Below are positions 1 to 6,403 of a stretch of DNA of 12,239 nucleotides, one piece after another. Below the pieces are notes generated by a model. It did no database searches. It was not told the DNA's origin and worked only from the letters and a program-made list of their open reading frames with translations. This stretch comes from BOG-1112 sp964611335 (GTDB taxonomy: Bacteria > Bdellovibrionota_B > Oligoflexia > Oligoflexales > Bog-1112): NCBI GenBank assembly GCA_964611335.1, contig CAZSXR010000012.1, positions 1 through 12,239 on the forward strand. The letters run 5' to 3'. The stretch's first letter is position 1. The number at the start of each line of letters is the position of its first letter. The position numbers were made by a program, and so were the translations under genes.

Positions 1-1
1 C

Positions 2-205
2 TCGAGCGAAGAATCTTCGCCGCTGCGAACCGACAAATTGCCGGGCCTGGCCACTGGCGCCGCCAGCCTGGGCATCGTGCTGGGGTTATTTCTGCTGGTG
101 GTCTGGGTCGCGCGCCGCGGCATGCCCAACCAGGGCGCGATGCTGCCGAGCGAGGCCTTGGAAGTGTTGGGCCGAGCGCCGCTGGTCGGTCGCCAGGGGG
201 CATGA
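2..205 (+). CDS. fliO: FliO-like flagellar protein fragment (probably misjoined foreign sequence)
   Basis: This frame is open from the left edge to a TGA at 203-205, giving 67 residues. A single membrane helix (about residues 19-37, GAASLGIVLGLFLLVVWVA) is followed by a short basic linker and then LPSEALEVLGRAPLVGRQ. That arrangement of one TM helix followed by a 'lPsEalevLGRapl..rQ' segment is typical of FliO, the flagellar export-gate assembly protein, and this wording resembles planctomycete FliO as I remember it. In FliO the next part should be a conserved strand containing a GxKL-type motif. Here the frame stops about where that should begin, so the homology appears to break near base 197-206. 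It is the only plus-strand gene, its GC (about 70% over bases 1-200 by hand count) looks lower than that of the rest, and flagellar genes have no reason to sit beside a phage early operon. The family call is moderately sure; the source organism is inference. Confidence 0.6.
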   Translation, partial: SSEESSPLRTDKLPGLATGAASLGIVLGLFLLVVWVARRGMPNQGAMLPSEALEVLGRAPLVGRQGA

Positions 206-220
206 TCAAAAAAGCCACGG

Positions 221-562
221 TCACCACCTGCCCGAGGTCCACGCCGTGACCTGCGGTTGCTGCCGGCCGCGGCGCCCGTTGACGAGGACGGCCCCCGCTC
301 GGCGGTTGCACACCGCGTGCGTGGGCCGGACGTTGGCGGGGTCGAGGGGTGAGCCACCGTCGACCCTGGCGACGATCTCATCGAGGTCGTAGGCGAGCGG
401 GCCGCGAGCACCAGGCCGGTAGTCGATGGGCTCGCCCGGGCGCTGGCACTGCGGGTGGTGGCAGCTGGTGTCCCCGGTGCTGAGCGCCTGCCGACGGACG
501 GCGGTGCGCAGCGCCTTGCGCGTTCGGGTCTTGAGGCGGGGGTCTGAGCTGGGCACGACCAT
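221..562 (-). CDS. HNH endonuclease (phage type)
   Basis: The protein has 113 residues if it starts at the ATG at 562; two GTG codons lie just upstream, so the exact start is uncertain. A zinc-knuckle pair C34/C39 (CHHPQC) is followed by the core YDLDEIVARVDGGS, then N77 and RPTHAVCN with H82, C85 and N86, which is the beta-beta-alpha-metal fold of HNH nucleases. The position that is His in classical HNH enzymes is Glu here (DLDEIV), a form I associate with small actinophage HNH proteins. Such proteins usually lie next to the terminase genes and assist DNA packaging. Here the next downstream gene would lie where the FliO-like fragment begins, so any terminase genes are missing from view. The gene is separated from its upstream neighbour by 127 bp containing a promoter-like pair and a strong hairpin. 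Family is secure; the packaging role is inferred from known synteny. Confidence 0.85.
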   Translation of the reverse strand: MVVPSSDPRLKTRTRKALRTAVRRQALSTGDTSCHHPQCQRPGEPIDYRPGARGPLAYDLDEIVARVDGGSPLDPANVRPTHAVCNRRAGAVLVNGRRGRQQPQVTAWTSGRW

Positions 563-584
563 CACCACCACCCGGACGTGCGAA

Positions 585-617
585 GGGCCAGCGCCCACGG
601 GGGAAAGACGCTGGCCC
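585..617 (-). other. 9-bp stem hairpin in the leader of the HNH gene
   Basis: GGGCCAGCG at 585-593 and CGCTGGCCC at 609-617 form a perfect 9-bp stem with a 15-nt loop, 22 nt upstream of the HNH start codon. No T-run follows it on the minus strand, so it does not look like an ordinary intrinsic terminator. It may be an RNA structure in the 5' leader that attenuates or protects the message. Confidence 0.45.
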
Positions 618-663
618 AGACGCGGCAGGTGACGGGGGAGACACCTGTGGCGTCGCAATCCGG

Positions 664-693
664 AAGGTAGGTCCTGGTGCGCTCCGTGGTCAA
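664..693 (-). promoter_or_regulatory. candidate promoter for the HNH gene
   Basis: On the minus strand TTGACC (693-688) and TACCTT (669-664) are separated by 18 bp. The first matches 5 of 6 of the -35 consensus and the second fits the loose actinobacterial TAnnnT -10 pattern. It overlaps the stop codon of the preceding gene (690-692) and would give a leader of about 100 nt that includes the 585-617 hairpin. This is motif matching only. Confidence 0.3.
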
Positions 694-1550
694 GCGCTGT
701 GACGGCGCGTCTTGCGGCGCTTGGCAGCCATCCGACCTGCGATGACGGCAGCAGCGATCGGGTCGTAGACGTCGACGCCACGCTCGTTCTGCCCGACAGG
801 TTGGATCAGGTCGCGGTCTACCCAGTCCTGGATCCGTCGGCGCTTGAGCACGTGGCCCCACGTGAGCAGCTTGGCGACCAGCTGGGTGATGGTGGCCGGT
901 TCCTCCTGGGTGCCCGCGTGGGCGACCCACCACGCGCGGTTCCCCGTCGCGCCGCACCGTCGCAGCGGGAACCCGTCCTCACCGTGGATCCAGCCCGAGC
1001 AGGTGATGGTGACGCAGCCGGCGCAGCGCACGGGCCTGCCGTCGGGCAGGGTCGCGCCGTCGTGGGGATCGGGTGGCATCAAGACGCGCTCGCCGCACTC
1101 GGGGCACAGGGGGCGTAGGGCGGCGCGGGGCGGGTCGGTGATGCGCTTGGCCGCGGTGATGGCGCGGTCGATCTCGGTCAGCGCCTGGACGACCTCGGGG
1201 TGGCGGCGGCCCGCGTCACCGAAACCGCCGATGGCCCGGCCCCAGGTGAGCACAGTCTGGTCGAGGTCGGCGCGTGCGTCGTAGGCGGCGGCGCTGAGGG
1301 GCAGCCGAGGACCGGGCAGGGCGTGGGCGCCTTGCCCGGCTTCGGCGGCCGTCTCCTTGCCCTCGACGATCGCGGTCAGCACGAGCCGGATGCGCTGGAC
1401 GTCGGCGACACGGGCGGCGAGGTCGGACATGCACTGCCGGCAGATGGTGCCCCCCTGCAGGGGACGGGCGCAGGTCTCCCAGCCGCCCGCGCTGCGGGGG
1501 ATCTGCACGGGGCACGTGCCCTCCACTGGGGCCGGGGTGGGGCGGGTCAC
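690..1550 (-). CDS. zinc-ribbon / helix-turn-helix phage protein
   Basis: The 286-residue protein starts with GTG at 1550, preceded by a strong ribosome site (AGGAGGA, 5-nt spacing), so it is translated independently of the gene 61 bp upstream. The N-terminus has a four-cysteine cluster (C13, C27, C37, C40). The middle (about 85-140) is predicted helical. A second cluster follows (C149/C152 in LCPECGERV, C176/C179 in RCAGC, then C184 and C199). The C-terminus (about 221-275, with LLTWGHVLKRRRIQDWVDR and then a basic tail KRRKTRR) looks like a MerR- or winged-type helix-turn-helix. The order of two zinc-binding modules plus a DNA-binding tail is common in uncharacterised actinophage proteins. 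A DNA-binding role is plausible; specific function is unknown. Confidence 0.7.
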   Translation of the reverse strand: MTRPTPAPVEGTCPVQIPRSAGGWETCARPLQGGTICRQCMSDLAARVADVQRIRLVLTAIVEGKETAAEAGQGAHALPGPRLPLSAAAYDARADLDQTVLTWGRAIGGFGDAGRRHPEVVQALTEIDRAITAAKRITDPPRAALRPLCPECGERVLMPPDPHDGATLPDGRPVRCAGCVTITCSGWIHGEDGFPLRRCGATGNRAWWVAHAGTQEEPATITQLVAKLLTWGHVLKRRRIQDWVDRDLIQPVGQNERGVDVYDPIAAAVIAGRMAAKRRKTRRHSA

Positions 1551-1611
1551 GAGGGTCCTCCTCGACGTCGGTGACGGGGGGTTCTGCGCGGGGTGGAGGG
1601 GGCGGAGGTCG

Positions 1612-2088
1612 TCAGCTGGTCAGTGCGGGCTCCTGGGTGCGGAGGGCGGCGGCTTGGGTGGCGGTGATGGTGTGCAGGACCCACCCGACGAGGGTGCGGC
1701 CGTCGATGAGGATGGCCCGGACGGCGGTCGCGGGCTGGTTGGCCCGGGCGGGCCCGCGGGGGGTACCGGTGAGCACGTGCGCGCGGACGTCGTGGGGGTA
1801 GGTGCACCAGTGGGTGGGGGTGGGTGGGGTGATGCGGGCGGTGAGCTGGTCGCGGACGTCGTCGGGTAGGTCGGGGATGGCGAGGGCGGCGGCGAGCAGC
1901 GGGTCGGGGTCGAGGGGTGGGGGCGCGGGGTCGGTGTAGCGGGCGCCGGGCCCGAAGGGGTGCGCCTCGGTGGTGTCGTTGTGCTGCTGGTCGGGGCAGG
2001 CGGGCAGGACGAGGACGGGCCCGGTGTAGGCGGCCAGGGCGGCCTCGGCGATCTCCCAGACGTCGGGCGGGGTGTCGGCAGGCGTCAC
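1612..2088 (-). CDS. hypothetical protein, 158 aa
   Basis: I do not recognise a family. The start is the GTG at 2088, because it overlaps the TGA of the previous gene in GTGA (2085-2088), the junction used throughout the window; the open frame upstream of it is an Arg/Pro-rich shadow of that previous gene. The protein begins TPADTPPDVWEIAEAALAAY, has a Pro-rich middle (YTDPAPPPLDPDP), an acidic helix (about 62-82), and a C-terminal segment of alternating hydrophobic residues (VRAILIDGRTLVGWVLHTIT, about 123-142) that would make a small beta sheet. It contains two Cys (31 and 95) and no signal peptide or membrane helix. It is the last member of the 2904-1612 coupled unit. Confidence 0.7.
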   Translation of the reverse strand: MTPADTPPDVWEIAEAALAAYTGPVLVLPACPDQQHNDTTEAHPFGPGARYTDPAPPPLDPDPLLAAALAIPDLPDDVRDQLTARITPPTPTHWCTYPHDVRAHVLTGTPRGPARANQPATAVRAILIDGRTLVGWVLHTITATQAAALRTQEPALTS

Positions 2089-2477
2089 CGCTGGCCGCCC
2101 CTCCAGGAGTAGTACTCGACGTGCCCGCGGATGATCTGTGGGCGGATGATGCGGCGCTTCACGCCGTCGGGGTAGATCGGGATCAGGGCGGCGCCGCCGC
2201 AGCCGAACGAGCGGATGCCGTGCTCGTCGGGATCGCCGGGTGGGCAGGGCGGGATGCTGACGAGGTGCCAGCCGATCCCGCCCGGCGGAGGGAACGGGAT
2301 CAGGGCGACGGGGACCGTCCCGTCGTCGGCCTCGGCCTGCGGGCTGCCGAGGTCGATGCCGTGGCGGTCGTGGGTGTCGGTGACGGGCAGGACGACGGTG
2401 CGGGTCCGGGGCCGCCACACCTGCCACCAGCGGCGGCGGATCGTGGTCCGCAGGGCGTACCCCTCGACGTCAGCCAC
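2085..2477 (-). CDS. hypothetical protein, 130 aa
   Basis: I do not recognise a family. The start is GTG at 2477 within GTGGCTGA, which overlaps the upstream stop by 8 nt (2470-2477) and encodes the recurrent V/M-A-D/E start seen at five other junctions. The N-terminus is basic and Trp-rich (RTTIRRRWWQVWRPRTRTVV). The centre is beta-rich with IPFPPPGGIGWHLVSIPPCPP and a GxRSFGCGGAALIPIYPDG segment. No membrane segment or recognised catalytic motif is visible. It lies between two other unknown genes in a three-gene coupled unit. Confidence 0.7.
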   Translation of the reverse strand: MADVEGYALRTTIRRRWWQVWRPRTRTVVLPVTDTHDRHGIDLGSPQAEADDGTVPVALIPFPPPGGIGWHLVSIPPCPPGDPDEHGIRSFGCGGAALIPIYPDGVKRRIIRPQIIRGHVEYYSWRGGQR

Positions 2478-2904
2478 AGGTGACCCCCAGGGCGAGCAGG
2501 GCAGCGGCGGCGACGGCTGCGGCCACTTGCTCGAACTCGGGCTGCGCCGCGGCGGTGTCCTTCCACGGCAACCACCGGATCAGGCGAGCGATGTCCGCGA
2601 GAGCGGCTTGAGCGGACCGCAGCTGGTCCTCGTGCACCTCGTTTCGCATGCGCTTCATCTCGGCGAGCACAGCGTCCGGGATGGTCGGCGTGGTGCTGTC
2701 GAGCTCGCCGTTGAGGAACGCGGCGAGCCTGCCCGCGAGGACGAACAACTCGTCGTCGCCGCCGCCCGGTGCGGTGCTGTAGGTCTGCCTGCTCATCCAG
2801 TCGCGGGCGAGCTCCAGCGCGCGGCGGCGGTTCTCCAGCTGGGTCGTCGGTGACGGAGTCGGGCGGGGGACGCCATTGGAGAGGTACTCGGTGGAGGCGG
2901 TCAC
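2470..2904 (-). CDS. hypothetical protein, 144 aa, largely helical
   Basis: This is the first gene of the 2904-1612 unit. The start is GTG at 2904, with AGGAG 7 nt upstream. The sequence is mostly helical: NRRRALELARDWMSRQTYST (about 25-44), DELFVLAGRLAAFLNGEL (about 51-68), then AEMKRMRNEVHEDQLRSAQA (about 81-100) leading into ARLIRWLPW. The C-terminus is a short Ala/Leu stretch (VAAAVAAAALLALGV), probably too weak to be a true membrane anchor. It ends CG-stop in the 8-nt overlap with the next gene. I assign no function. Confidence 0.7.
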   Translation of the reverse strand: MTASTEYLSNGVPRPTPSPTTQLENRRRALELARDWMSRQTYSTAPGGGDDELFVLAGRLAAFLNGELDSTTPTIPDAVLAEMKRMRNEVHEDQLRSAQAALADIARLIRWLPWKDTAAAQPEFEQVAAAVAAAALLALGVTCG

Positions 2905-2984
2905 GGTGTGCTCCTGTCTGGGGTGACGGTGGGTTAGATCAGTGCAGGTCGGGGGCGTGTGTGCTGGTCAGGGGTGGTGGCGCT

Positions 2985-3002
2985 GGGAAATCCGCATTTC
3001 CC
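2985..3002. promoter_or_regulatory. inverted repeat GGGAAAT-CCGC-ATTTCCC
   Basis: A perfect 7-bp inverted repeat with a 4-nt spacer lies in the 114-bp space between the candidate 16-codon gene and the gene starting at 2904. It is markedly more AT-rich than its surroundings. It could be an operator for the 2904 unit or a weak terminator of the upstream unit. There is no T-run on either side, which favours a protein-binding site. Confidence 0.35.
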
Positions 3003-3018
3003 GAGGCGCTGGCCGGAA

Positions 3019-3069
3019 TCAGATTCGGGCGGGCACCTGGTAGCGGTCCCAGACGTAGGCCGCGCTCAT
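3019..3069 (-). CDS. candidate 16-codon gene
   Basis: An ATG at 3069 opens 16 codons (MSAAYVWDRYQVPARI) before TGA at 3019. It lies 11 bp after the stop of the membrane-protein gene and is preceded by GAGGGGA at ordinary Shine-Dalgarno spacing. Nearly all third codon positions are G or C, as in the real genes here. The rest of the region down to 2905 has no continuing frame, so this is either a genuine tiny protein, a leader peptide, or the remnant of a longer gene. Existence as a translated product is uncertain. Confidence 0.35.
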   Translation of the reverse strand: MSAAYVWDRYQVPARI

Positions 3070-3080
3070 AGCCCGTCCCC

Positions 3081-3614
3081 TCAGACGTTGTCGAGGGTGA
3101 GATACCGGACGTAGGCGCACTCGGCGCACTCTGCGATCTTGATGCGGCCCCACCGGAAGCCGGTCTGGCGCGGCGAGGTGGCCCAGGTCGACGAGCACGC
3201 CGTCACGAGGTTGGGTACCGAGCCGTCGGACGTGTAGCCGTACACGCACATCCCGTCGGTCTTGGTGTCGCGGGCGCGGATCCACCAGGAGTCGCCCTGC
3301 CAGCAGAGCTGGCCCTGGCCCCACGTGGCGGTGCCTACGTCGCCGCAGACGGTGGGGGTGGTGGACGTGAGGGGGCGCGAGCTCGCGGCGAGCACGACGG
3401 TGATCGGGGTGTCGGCCCAGGTGCGCGATCGGGTGCGGGCAGGCGGGGTGGGCTCGGCGGCGTGCCGCGTGGGCTCGGTCGCGATGACCGCGGACAGCAG
3501 GCCGGCGGCGAGGACGAGCGGGCCCGCGATGGCGACCTTGAGACGGCTGTAGGGCGCGCGGCGGGCGTGGCGGGGGCCGCCGCGGTGGGCGGTGGAGCGG
3601 GTGGGCGTGGTCAC
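3081..3614 (-). CDS. membrane-anchored Cys-rich protein
   Basis: The 177-residue protein starts with GTG at 3614, overlapping the previous stop by 4 nt (GTGA). A basic N-terminal tail of 26 residues (many Arg/His) is followed by one hydrophobic helix, VAIAGPLVLAAGLLSAVIA (27-45), then a Pro/Thr-rich linker and a globular part. By the positive-inside rule the tail is cytoplasmic and the C-terminal 130 residues are outside. The outer part has six cysteines (90, 104, 123, 140, 163, 166), an even number that suits disulphides, and is rich in Trp. It could also be an uncleaved or cleaved secreted protein. An exported product of a phage early operon suggests a role at the host surface such as superinfection exclusion, but that is only inference. 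Confidence 0.7.
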   Translation of the reverse strand: MTTPTRSTAHRGGPRHARRAPYSRLKVAIAGPLVLAAGLLSAVIATEPTRHAAEPTPPARTRSRTWADTPITVVLAASSRPLTSTTPTVCGDVGTATWGQGQLCWQGDSWWIRARDTKTDGMCVYGYTSDGSVPNLVTACSSTWATSPRQTGFRWGRIKIAECAECAYVRYLTLDNV

Positions 3615-4096
3615 GGGCGGAACACCTCAGCAGGGGTAGGGATGGCACGGCCGGGACGGGACTTGCGGGGGTCGAGGACGGCGCCGGTGCAGTTGGTGAC
3701 GGCGACGTCGACGAGGGAGAGGGCGAGGGTCCCCTCGATGGGCGTGAGGTCGACGAGGGGGCGGGCGGGGGACTCGGGCACGTGGACGGGGTGGGCGAGC
3801 AGCGCGGCGCCGGCGGCCGCGGTGGTCCACCAGACGGCCTCGGGGTCGCGGGCCCACCTGCGGGGGACGGCCACGCCGAGGCGCAGGCTGTCGTCGTCGC
3901 TGGCGACGTCTTGGGCGGCGACGGAGAGGCCGTCGAGGCCGAGGGCGTCGGGCCACCGGATCAGGGCGCGGGCGCTGAACAGCTCGACGGAGGTGGCCGC
4001 GCCGTACAGCTGGTGGTGACCGAGGTGGCCGACGAGGTGCCGGCGGCCCACGCGGACGATGACGACGGGCGGCGCGGTGGGGCTGGGGGGCGTCAC
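3611..4096 (-). CDS. hypothetical protein, 161 aa
   Basis: The start is GTG at 4096, 4-nt overlap with the upstream stop. The N-terminal part reads VVIVRVGRRHLVGHLGHHQL (11-30), followed by an aromatic/helical portion, then LGLDGLSVAAQDV (52-64) and a helical Ala-rich stretch around 90-102. The C-terminal third ends in PRKSRPGRAIPTPAEVFRP. A His-rich N-terminal strand (H20, H24, H27, H28) could bind metal, but no family was recognised. It is co-translated with the membrane protein downstream and an unknown protein upstream. Confidence 0.65.
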   Translation of the reverse strand: MTPPSPTAPPVVIVRVGRRHLVGHLGHHQLYGAATSVELFSARALIRWPDALGLDGLSVAAQDVASDDDSLRLGVAVPRRWARDPEAVWWTTAAAGAALLAHPVHVPESPARPLVDLTPIEGTLALSLVDVAVTNCTGAVLDPRKSRPGRAIPTPAEVFRP

Positions 4097-4710
4097 AGCT
4101 TCACCGCCGTGGCACCGGACGCGGCCGTCACGATGCGCGCCGCGGCAGTCGCGCTCGGGGTCTCCTCGGCGATGCGCTGGTCGAGGGAGGCCTGCGCGGC
4201 GGCGGGGATGGTGAAGCCGTGCGCGACGGCGTGGACGATCTTGCGGTGCCCGACGATGACGAGCAGCGCGACGGTGGTGGTGAGCGTGTCGGGCAGGCCG
4301 CGGCTGCAGGTGCCGAGGAACAGGCCGGTCATGCCCGGCCGGTCACCGGCCATGGCGAGCGTGAGGAACCGGGCGGCGGCGACTTCTGCGCGGGCGACGT
4401 CGTCCAGGGCGTTCTCGTCGACGGGGTGCCCGTCGGGGTCGAGCAGCAGCAGACCAGCAGGGGCAGTGCGGTGCCCGTCGCAGCGGAGCGCGGTGACGTA
4501 CTCGACGCCCGCGCGGAACCACAGCTCGCCGAGCGCGGGGCCGAGCCGGCCGTGTCCGTCGGCGGTGACGGCGTAGTCGCGGACGACGTTGGCGAGGAAC
4601 CGCCAGGCGTCATCGCGGGGCATCGCGCCGGCGACGATGGCGTCGGCCAGGGCCTGCTCGAGGGCGGGCCGCAGCCATTCGGGCATCGGGATCGGCTGAG
4701 TGTCGGTCAT
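4093..4710 (-). CDS. hypothetical protein, 205 aa
   Basis: The start is ATG at 4710, within ATGA that overlaps the recombinase stop by 4 nt. The protein is mostly helical: PEWLRPALEQALADAIVAG (10-28), DDAWRFLANVVRDYAVT (33-49), an Ala-rich helix around 102-121, and a hydrophobic stretch TTTVALLVIVGHRKIVHAVA (144-163) that is short and interrupted by charges, so more likely a buried core than a membrane span. No catalytic motif is seen. Immediate coupling to the tyrosine recombinase leaves open a role as a recombination accessory factor, but it lacks the small size and basic HTH of a typical excisionase. Confidence 0.65.
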   Translation of the reverse strand: MTDTQPIPMPEWLRPALEQALADAIVAGAMPRDDAWRFLANVVRDYAVTADGHGRLGPALGELWFRAGVEYVTALRCDGHRTAPAGLLLLDPDGHPVDENALDDVARAEVAAARFLTLAMAGDRPGMTGLFLGTCSRGLPDTLTTTVALLVIVGHRKIVHAVAHGFTIPAAAQASLDQRIAEETPSATAAARIVTAASGATAVKL

Positions 4711-5591
4711 GACGGGGTTCCCTCCGTGGTGGGTGCGGTGCGGTACATGGCGGCGAGGACGTCGTGGGTGAGTCCGCGGGGGCGGGCGTAGACCTGGGTG
4801 GTGGACAGCTGGCGGTGTCCGAGCAGGGCCTGGGCGATGGTCACGTCGCCGGTGGCCTGCAGGGCGGCGGTGCCGGCGGTGTGCCGGAGCTGGTGGGAGG
4901 TGGCGTCGAGGCCGCCGTCGCGCAGCGCCGCGGCGATCAGGCCGCCGAGGTGGTCGGGCGTCATGTGGCCGGTGCTGGATGCCGACGACGGGAGCAGCCA
5001 GCCGAGGCCGGCGACGTCGCGCAGCTGCCGTGCGAGGTCGGCGGTGACGGGCACCTCGCGTTCGTGGCCGCCCTTGCCGCGGACCCGCAGCCAGTCGACG
5101 CCCTGCCGGGTGATCAGGTCCCGGGCGGGCTTGATGCCGGCGACCTCGGAGACGCGTAGGCCGTCGTCCAGCTGGAGGGTGGCGGCTAGGCGCACGGCGT
5201 CGTCGCCGATCGCGCCGATCGCGGCGCGGGCCCGGTCGGCGTCGACGTCGCGGGGCACGCTGCGGGGCAGGCGGGGCCGCTGGATCCGGCGGGTCGGGTC
5301 GTCGGGGCGGATGTCCTCGCGGACCAGCCACCGGCACGCGCACGCGAGGTGCGACAGCCGGACGGCGCGGGTCCGGACGGCCAGGCCGGCGATCGACAGC
5401 CACCAGCGGCGCACCTGCCGCTCGGTCACGTCGGTGAGCGGGGCGCCGGTCGCGCGCTGCACGCCCCGCAGCACCGCCGCCCGCTTGGCCAGGGACGAGG
5501 GCTGCAGCCCGGACGCGCGGCACTCGGCGAGCCAGTCCTCGAGCGGGCCCAGGTCGGTCAGCTGCTCGACCTGCGAGCGGGTCGCGGTCAC
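4707..5591 (-). CDS. int: tyrosine recombinase / integrase
   Basis: The 294-residue protein starts with GTG at 5591 in a GTGA overlap; a second GTG lies one codon earlier. Residues about 10-100 form the SAM-like core-binding domain (LEDWLAECRASGL, then SHLACACRWLVREDIRPDDP). The catalytic domain has the complete set of active-site residues: R146 (DDGLRVSEV), K173 (RGKGGHERE), H233 and R236 (SHQLRHTAG), H259 (LLGHRQLSTT) and the nucleophile Y268 (TQVYAR). Size and spacing match XerC/D-like recombinases. It should cut and rejoin DNA at specific sites for phage integration/excision or for resolving multimers. It lies in mid-operon between unknown genes, coupled on both sides, rather than alone beside an attachment site, and no tRNA or evident attP core was found nearby. 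Confidence 0.93.
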   Translation of the reverse strand: MTATRSQVEQLTDLGPLEDWLAECRASGLQPSSLAKRAAVLRGVQRATGAPLTDVTERQVRRWWLSIAGLAVRTRAVRLSHLACACRWLVREDIRPDDPTRRIQRPRLPRSVPRDVDADRARAAIGAIGDDAVRLAATLQLDDGLRVSEVAGIKPARDLITRQGVDWLRVRGKGGHEREVPVTADLARQLRDVAGLGWLLPSSASSTGHMTPDHLGGLIAAALRDGGLDATSHQLRHTAGTAALQATGDVTIAQALLGHRQLSTTQVYARPRGLTHDVLAAMYRTAPTTEGTPS

Positions 5592-5938
5592 CACCGGCCC
5601 CGGACCCGAGTCGTGCGGGGGCGCATCGGGACGACGGTCGCGCCGGCGACCGGCCGGGCCCCGCCCCGCGCCCGCGAGGGCCGCTGGTAGTTCGGGCACG
5701 TCGCGAAGTGCGGGACCGCGCGCCACTCCCCGGCCCGCAGCGGCTCGGCCGCGGACAGGACCCGCGCGAGGACCCGGCCGTGGTGGTCGCGGCGGACACC
5801 GACGTTCCCGCGGGCGTCGTCCTCGTCGAGGCGCTCAGGGTCCAGCGGCATCCGCTTCCCGGCAGGGGTGACCGCCCACACGATGTCCCGGCCGCACAGC
5901 TCGCACACGTCGGGGACACCGGCGCCGACGCGGCTCAC
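5588..5938 (-). CDS. zinc-ribbon-like phage protein
   Basis: The 116-residue protein starts with GTG at 5938, 4-nt overlap with the preceding stop. The first 80 residues follow a pattern common in actinomycete phage and mobile-element proteins: CELCGRDIVWAVTPAGKRMP (C12, C15), LDPERLDE, GN, and finally HFATCP (H77, C81). A CxxC plus HxxxC set should hold one zinc ion. The C-terminal 30 residues (from about 84) are Arg-rich and probably disordered. The role is unknown; binding nucleic acid or a host protein is plausible. It is coupled directly to the tyrosine recombinase downstream. Confidence 0.75.
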   Translation of the reverse strand: MSRVGAGVPDVCELCGRDIVWAVTPAGKRMPLDPERLDEDDARGNVGVRRDHHGRVLARVLSAAEPLRAGEWRAVPHFATCPNYQRPSRARGGARPVAGATVVPMRPRTTRVRGRW

Positions 5939-6204
5939 CGGACAACCTCGAGCCGGGGCGCGACCTCGGCGAGACGGCCCGGGTACGCCCGCAGGTACTC
6001 CTCCAGGCCGACACCGGCGTCGACGCCGTGGCGGCGCCCGACGGCGTGCGCTGCGGCCTGCAGCAGCCCAGCGACGGCCGTGGGCGGCATCGGCGACGCG
6101 TCGACCGGGTCGGCCTGCGTCACGACGATCTCGCCGGTGGCGGGGTCGAGGACGACGACCAGCACGCGGGGCGTGATCGGCGGCGCGGTGGTGGGCTCAG
6201 CCAT
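5935..6204 (-). CDS. hypothetical protein, 89 aa
   Basis: The start is ATG at 6204 in ATGGCTGA, overlapping the upstream stop by 8 nt, one of six such junctions. Residues 13-31 give a short beta hairpin (RVLVVVLDPATGEIVVTQAD). The rest is a helical segment (TAVAGLLQAAAHAVGRRHG, 42-60, then LEEYLRAYPGRLAEVAPRL). It has no Cys, signal peptide or membrane helix. I do not recognise a family. Confidence 0.65.
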   Translation of the reverse strand: MAEPTTAPPITPRVLVVVLDPATGEIVVTQADPVDASPMPPTAVAGLLQAAAHAVGRRHGVDAGVGLEEYLRAYPGRLAEVAPRLEVVR

Positions 6205-6403
6205 CGTGGGTGTCCTCCTGGTGCTCGGCGACGCGCTCGCGTTCGATGCGCTCGCGGGCCGCCTCCTGGGCGGCGCGGACCTTCTGGCGGAAGTCGGGGG
6301 GTGCTGGCTTGCCGGGGTGGCAGTGGCAGCCGCAGCCGGTGCAGGCGGGGTGCTCGCGGGGTGGGTGGCCGGGGGCGGCGCAGACCCGCGTGCGGCGGCT
6401 CAC
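6197..6403 (-). CDS. small Cys/His-rich protein with helical tail, 68 aa
   Basis: The start is GTG at 6403, which forms a 4-nt GTGA overlap with the initiator gene's stop; frames running further upstream are Arg/Pro shadows of the initiator. Residues 8-29 are packed with possible metal ligands (C8, H13, H18, C21, C24, C26, H27, C28, H29; core CTGCGCHCHPG). Residues 36-62 form a charged helix (VRAAQEAARERIERERVAEH) with coiled-coil character. It lies directly after the replication initiator and could be a partner of it, but that rests on position only. Confidence 0.65.
   Translation of the reverse strand: MSRRTRVCAAPGHPPREHPACTGCGCHCHPGKPAPPDFRQKVRAAQEAARERIERERVAEHQEDTHDG

Noticed and set aside
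208..251. Possible intrinsic terminator after the HNH gene (GGTCAC/GTGACC stem with a T6 run on the minus strand)
   Set aside because: The stem is only 6 bp with a 21-nt loop, there are 5 nt between stem and T-run, and the T-run lies at the suspected chimeric breakpoint.
849..864. CACGTGG-CC-CCACGTG inverted repeat with the CACGTG core of parS
   Set aside because: It lies inside coding sequence of the zinc-ribbon/HTH gene, lacks the TGTTTC/GAAACA arms of parS, is single, and is far from the ParB-like gene.
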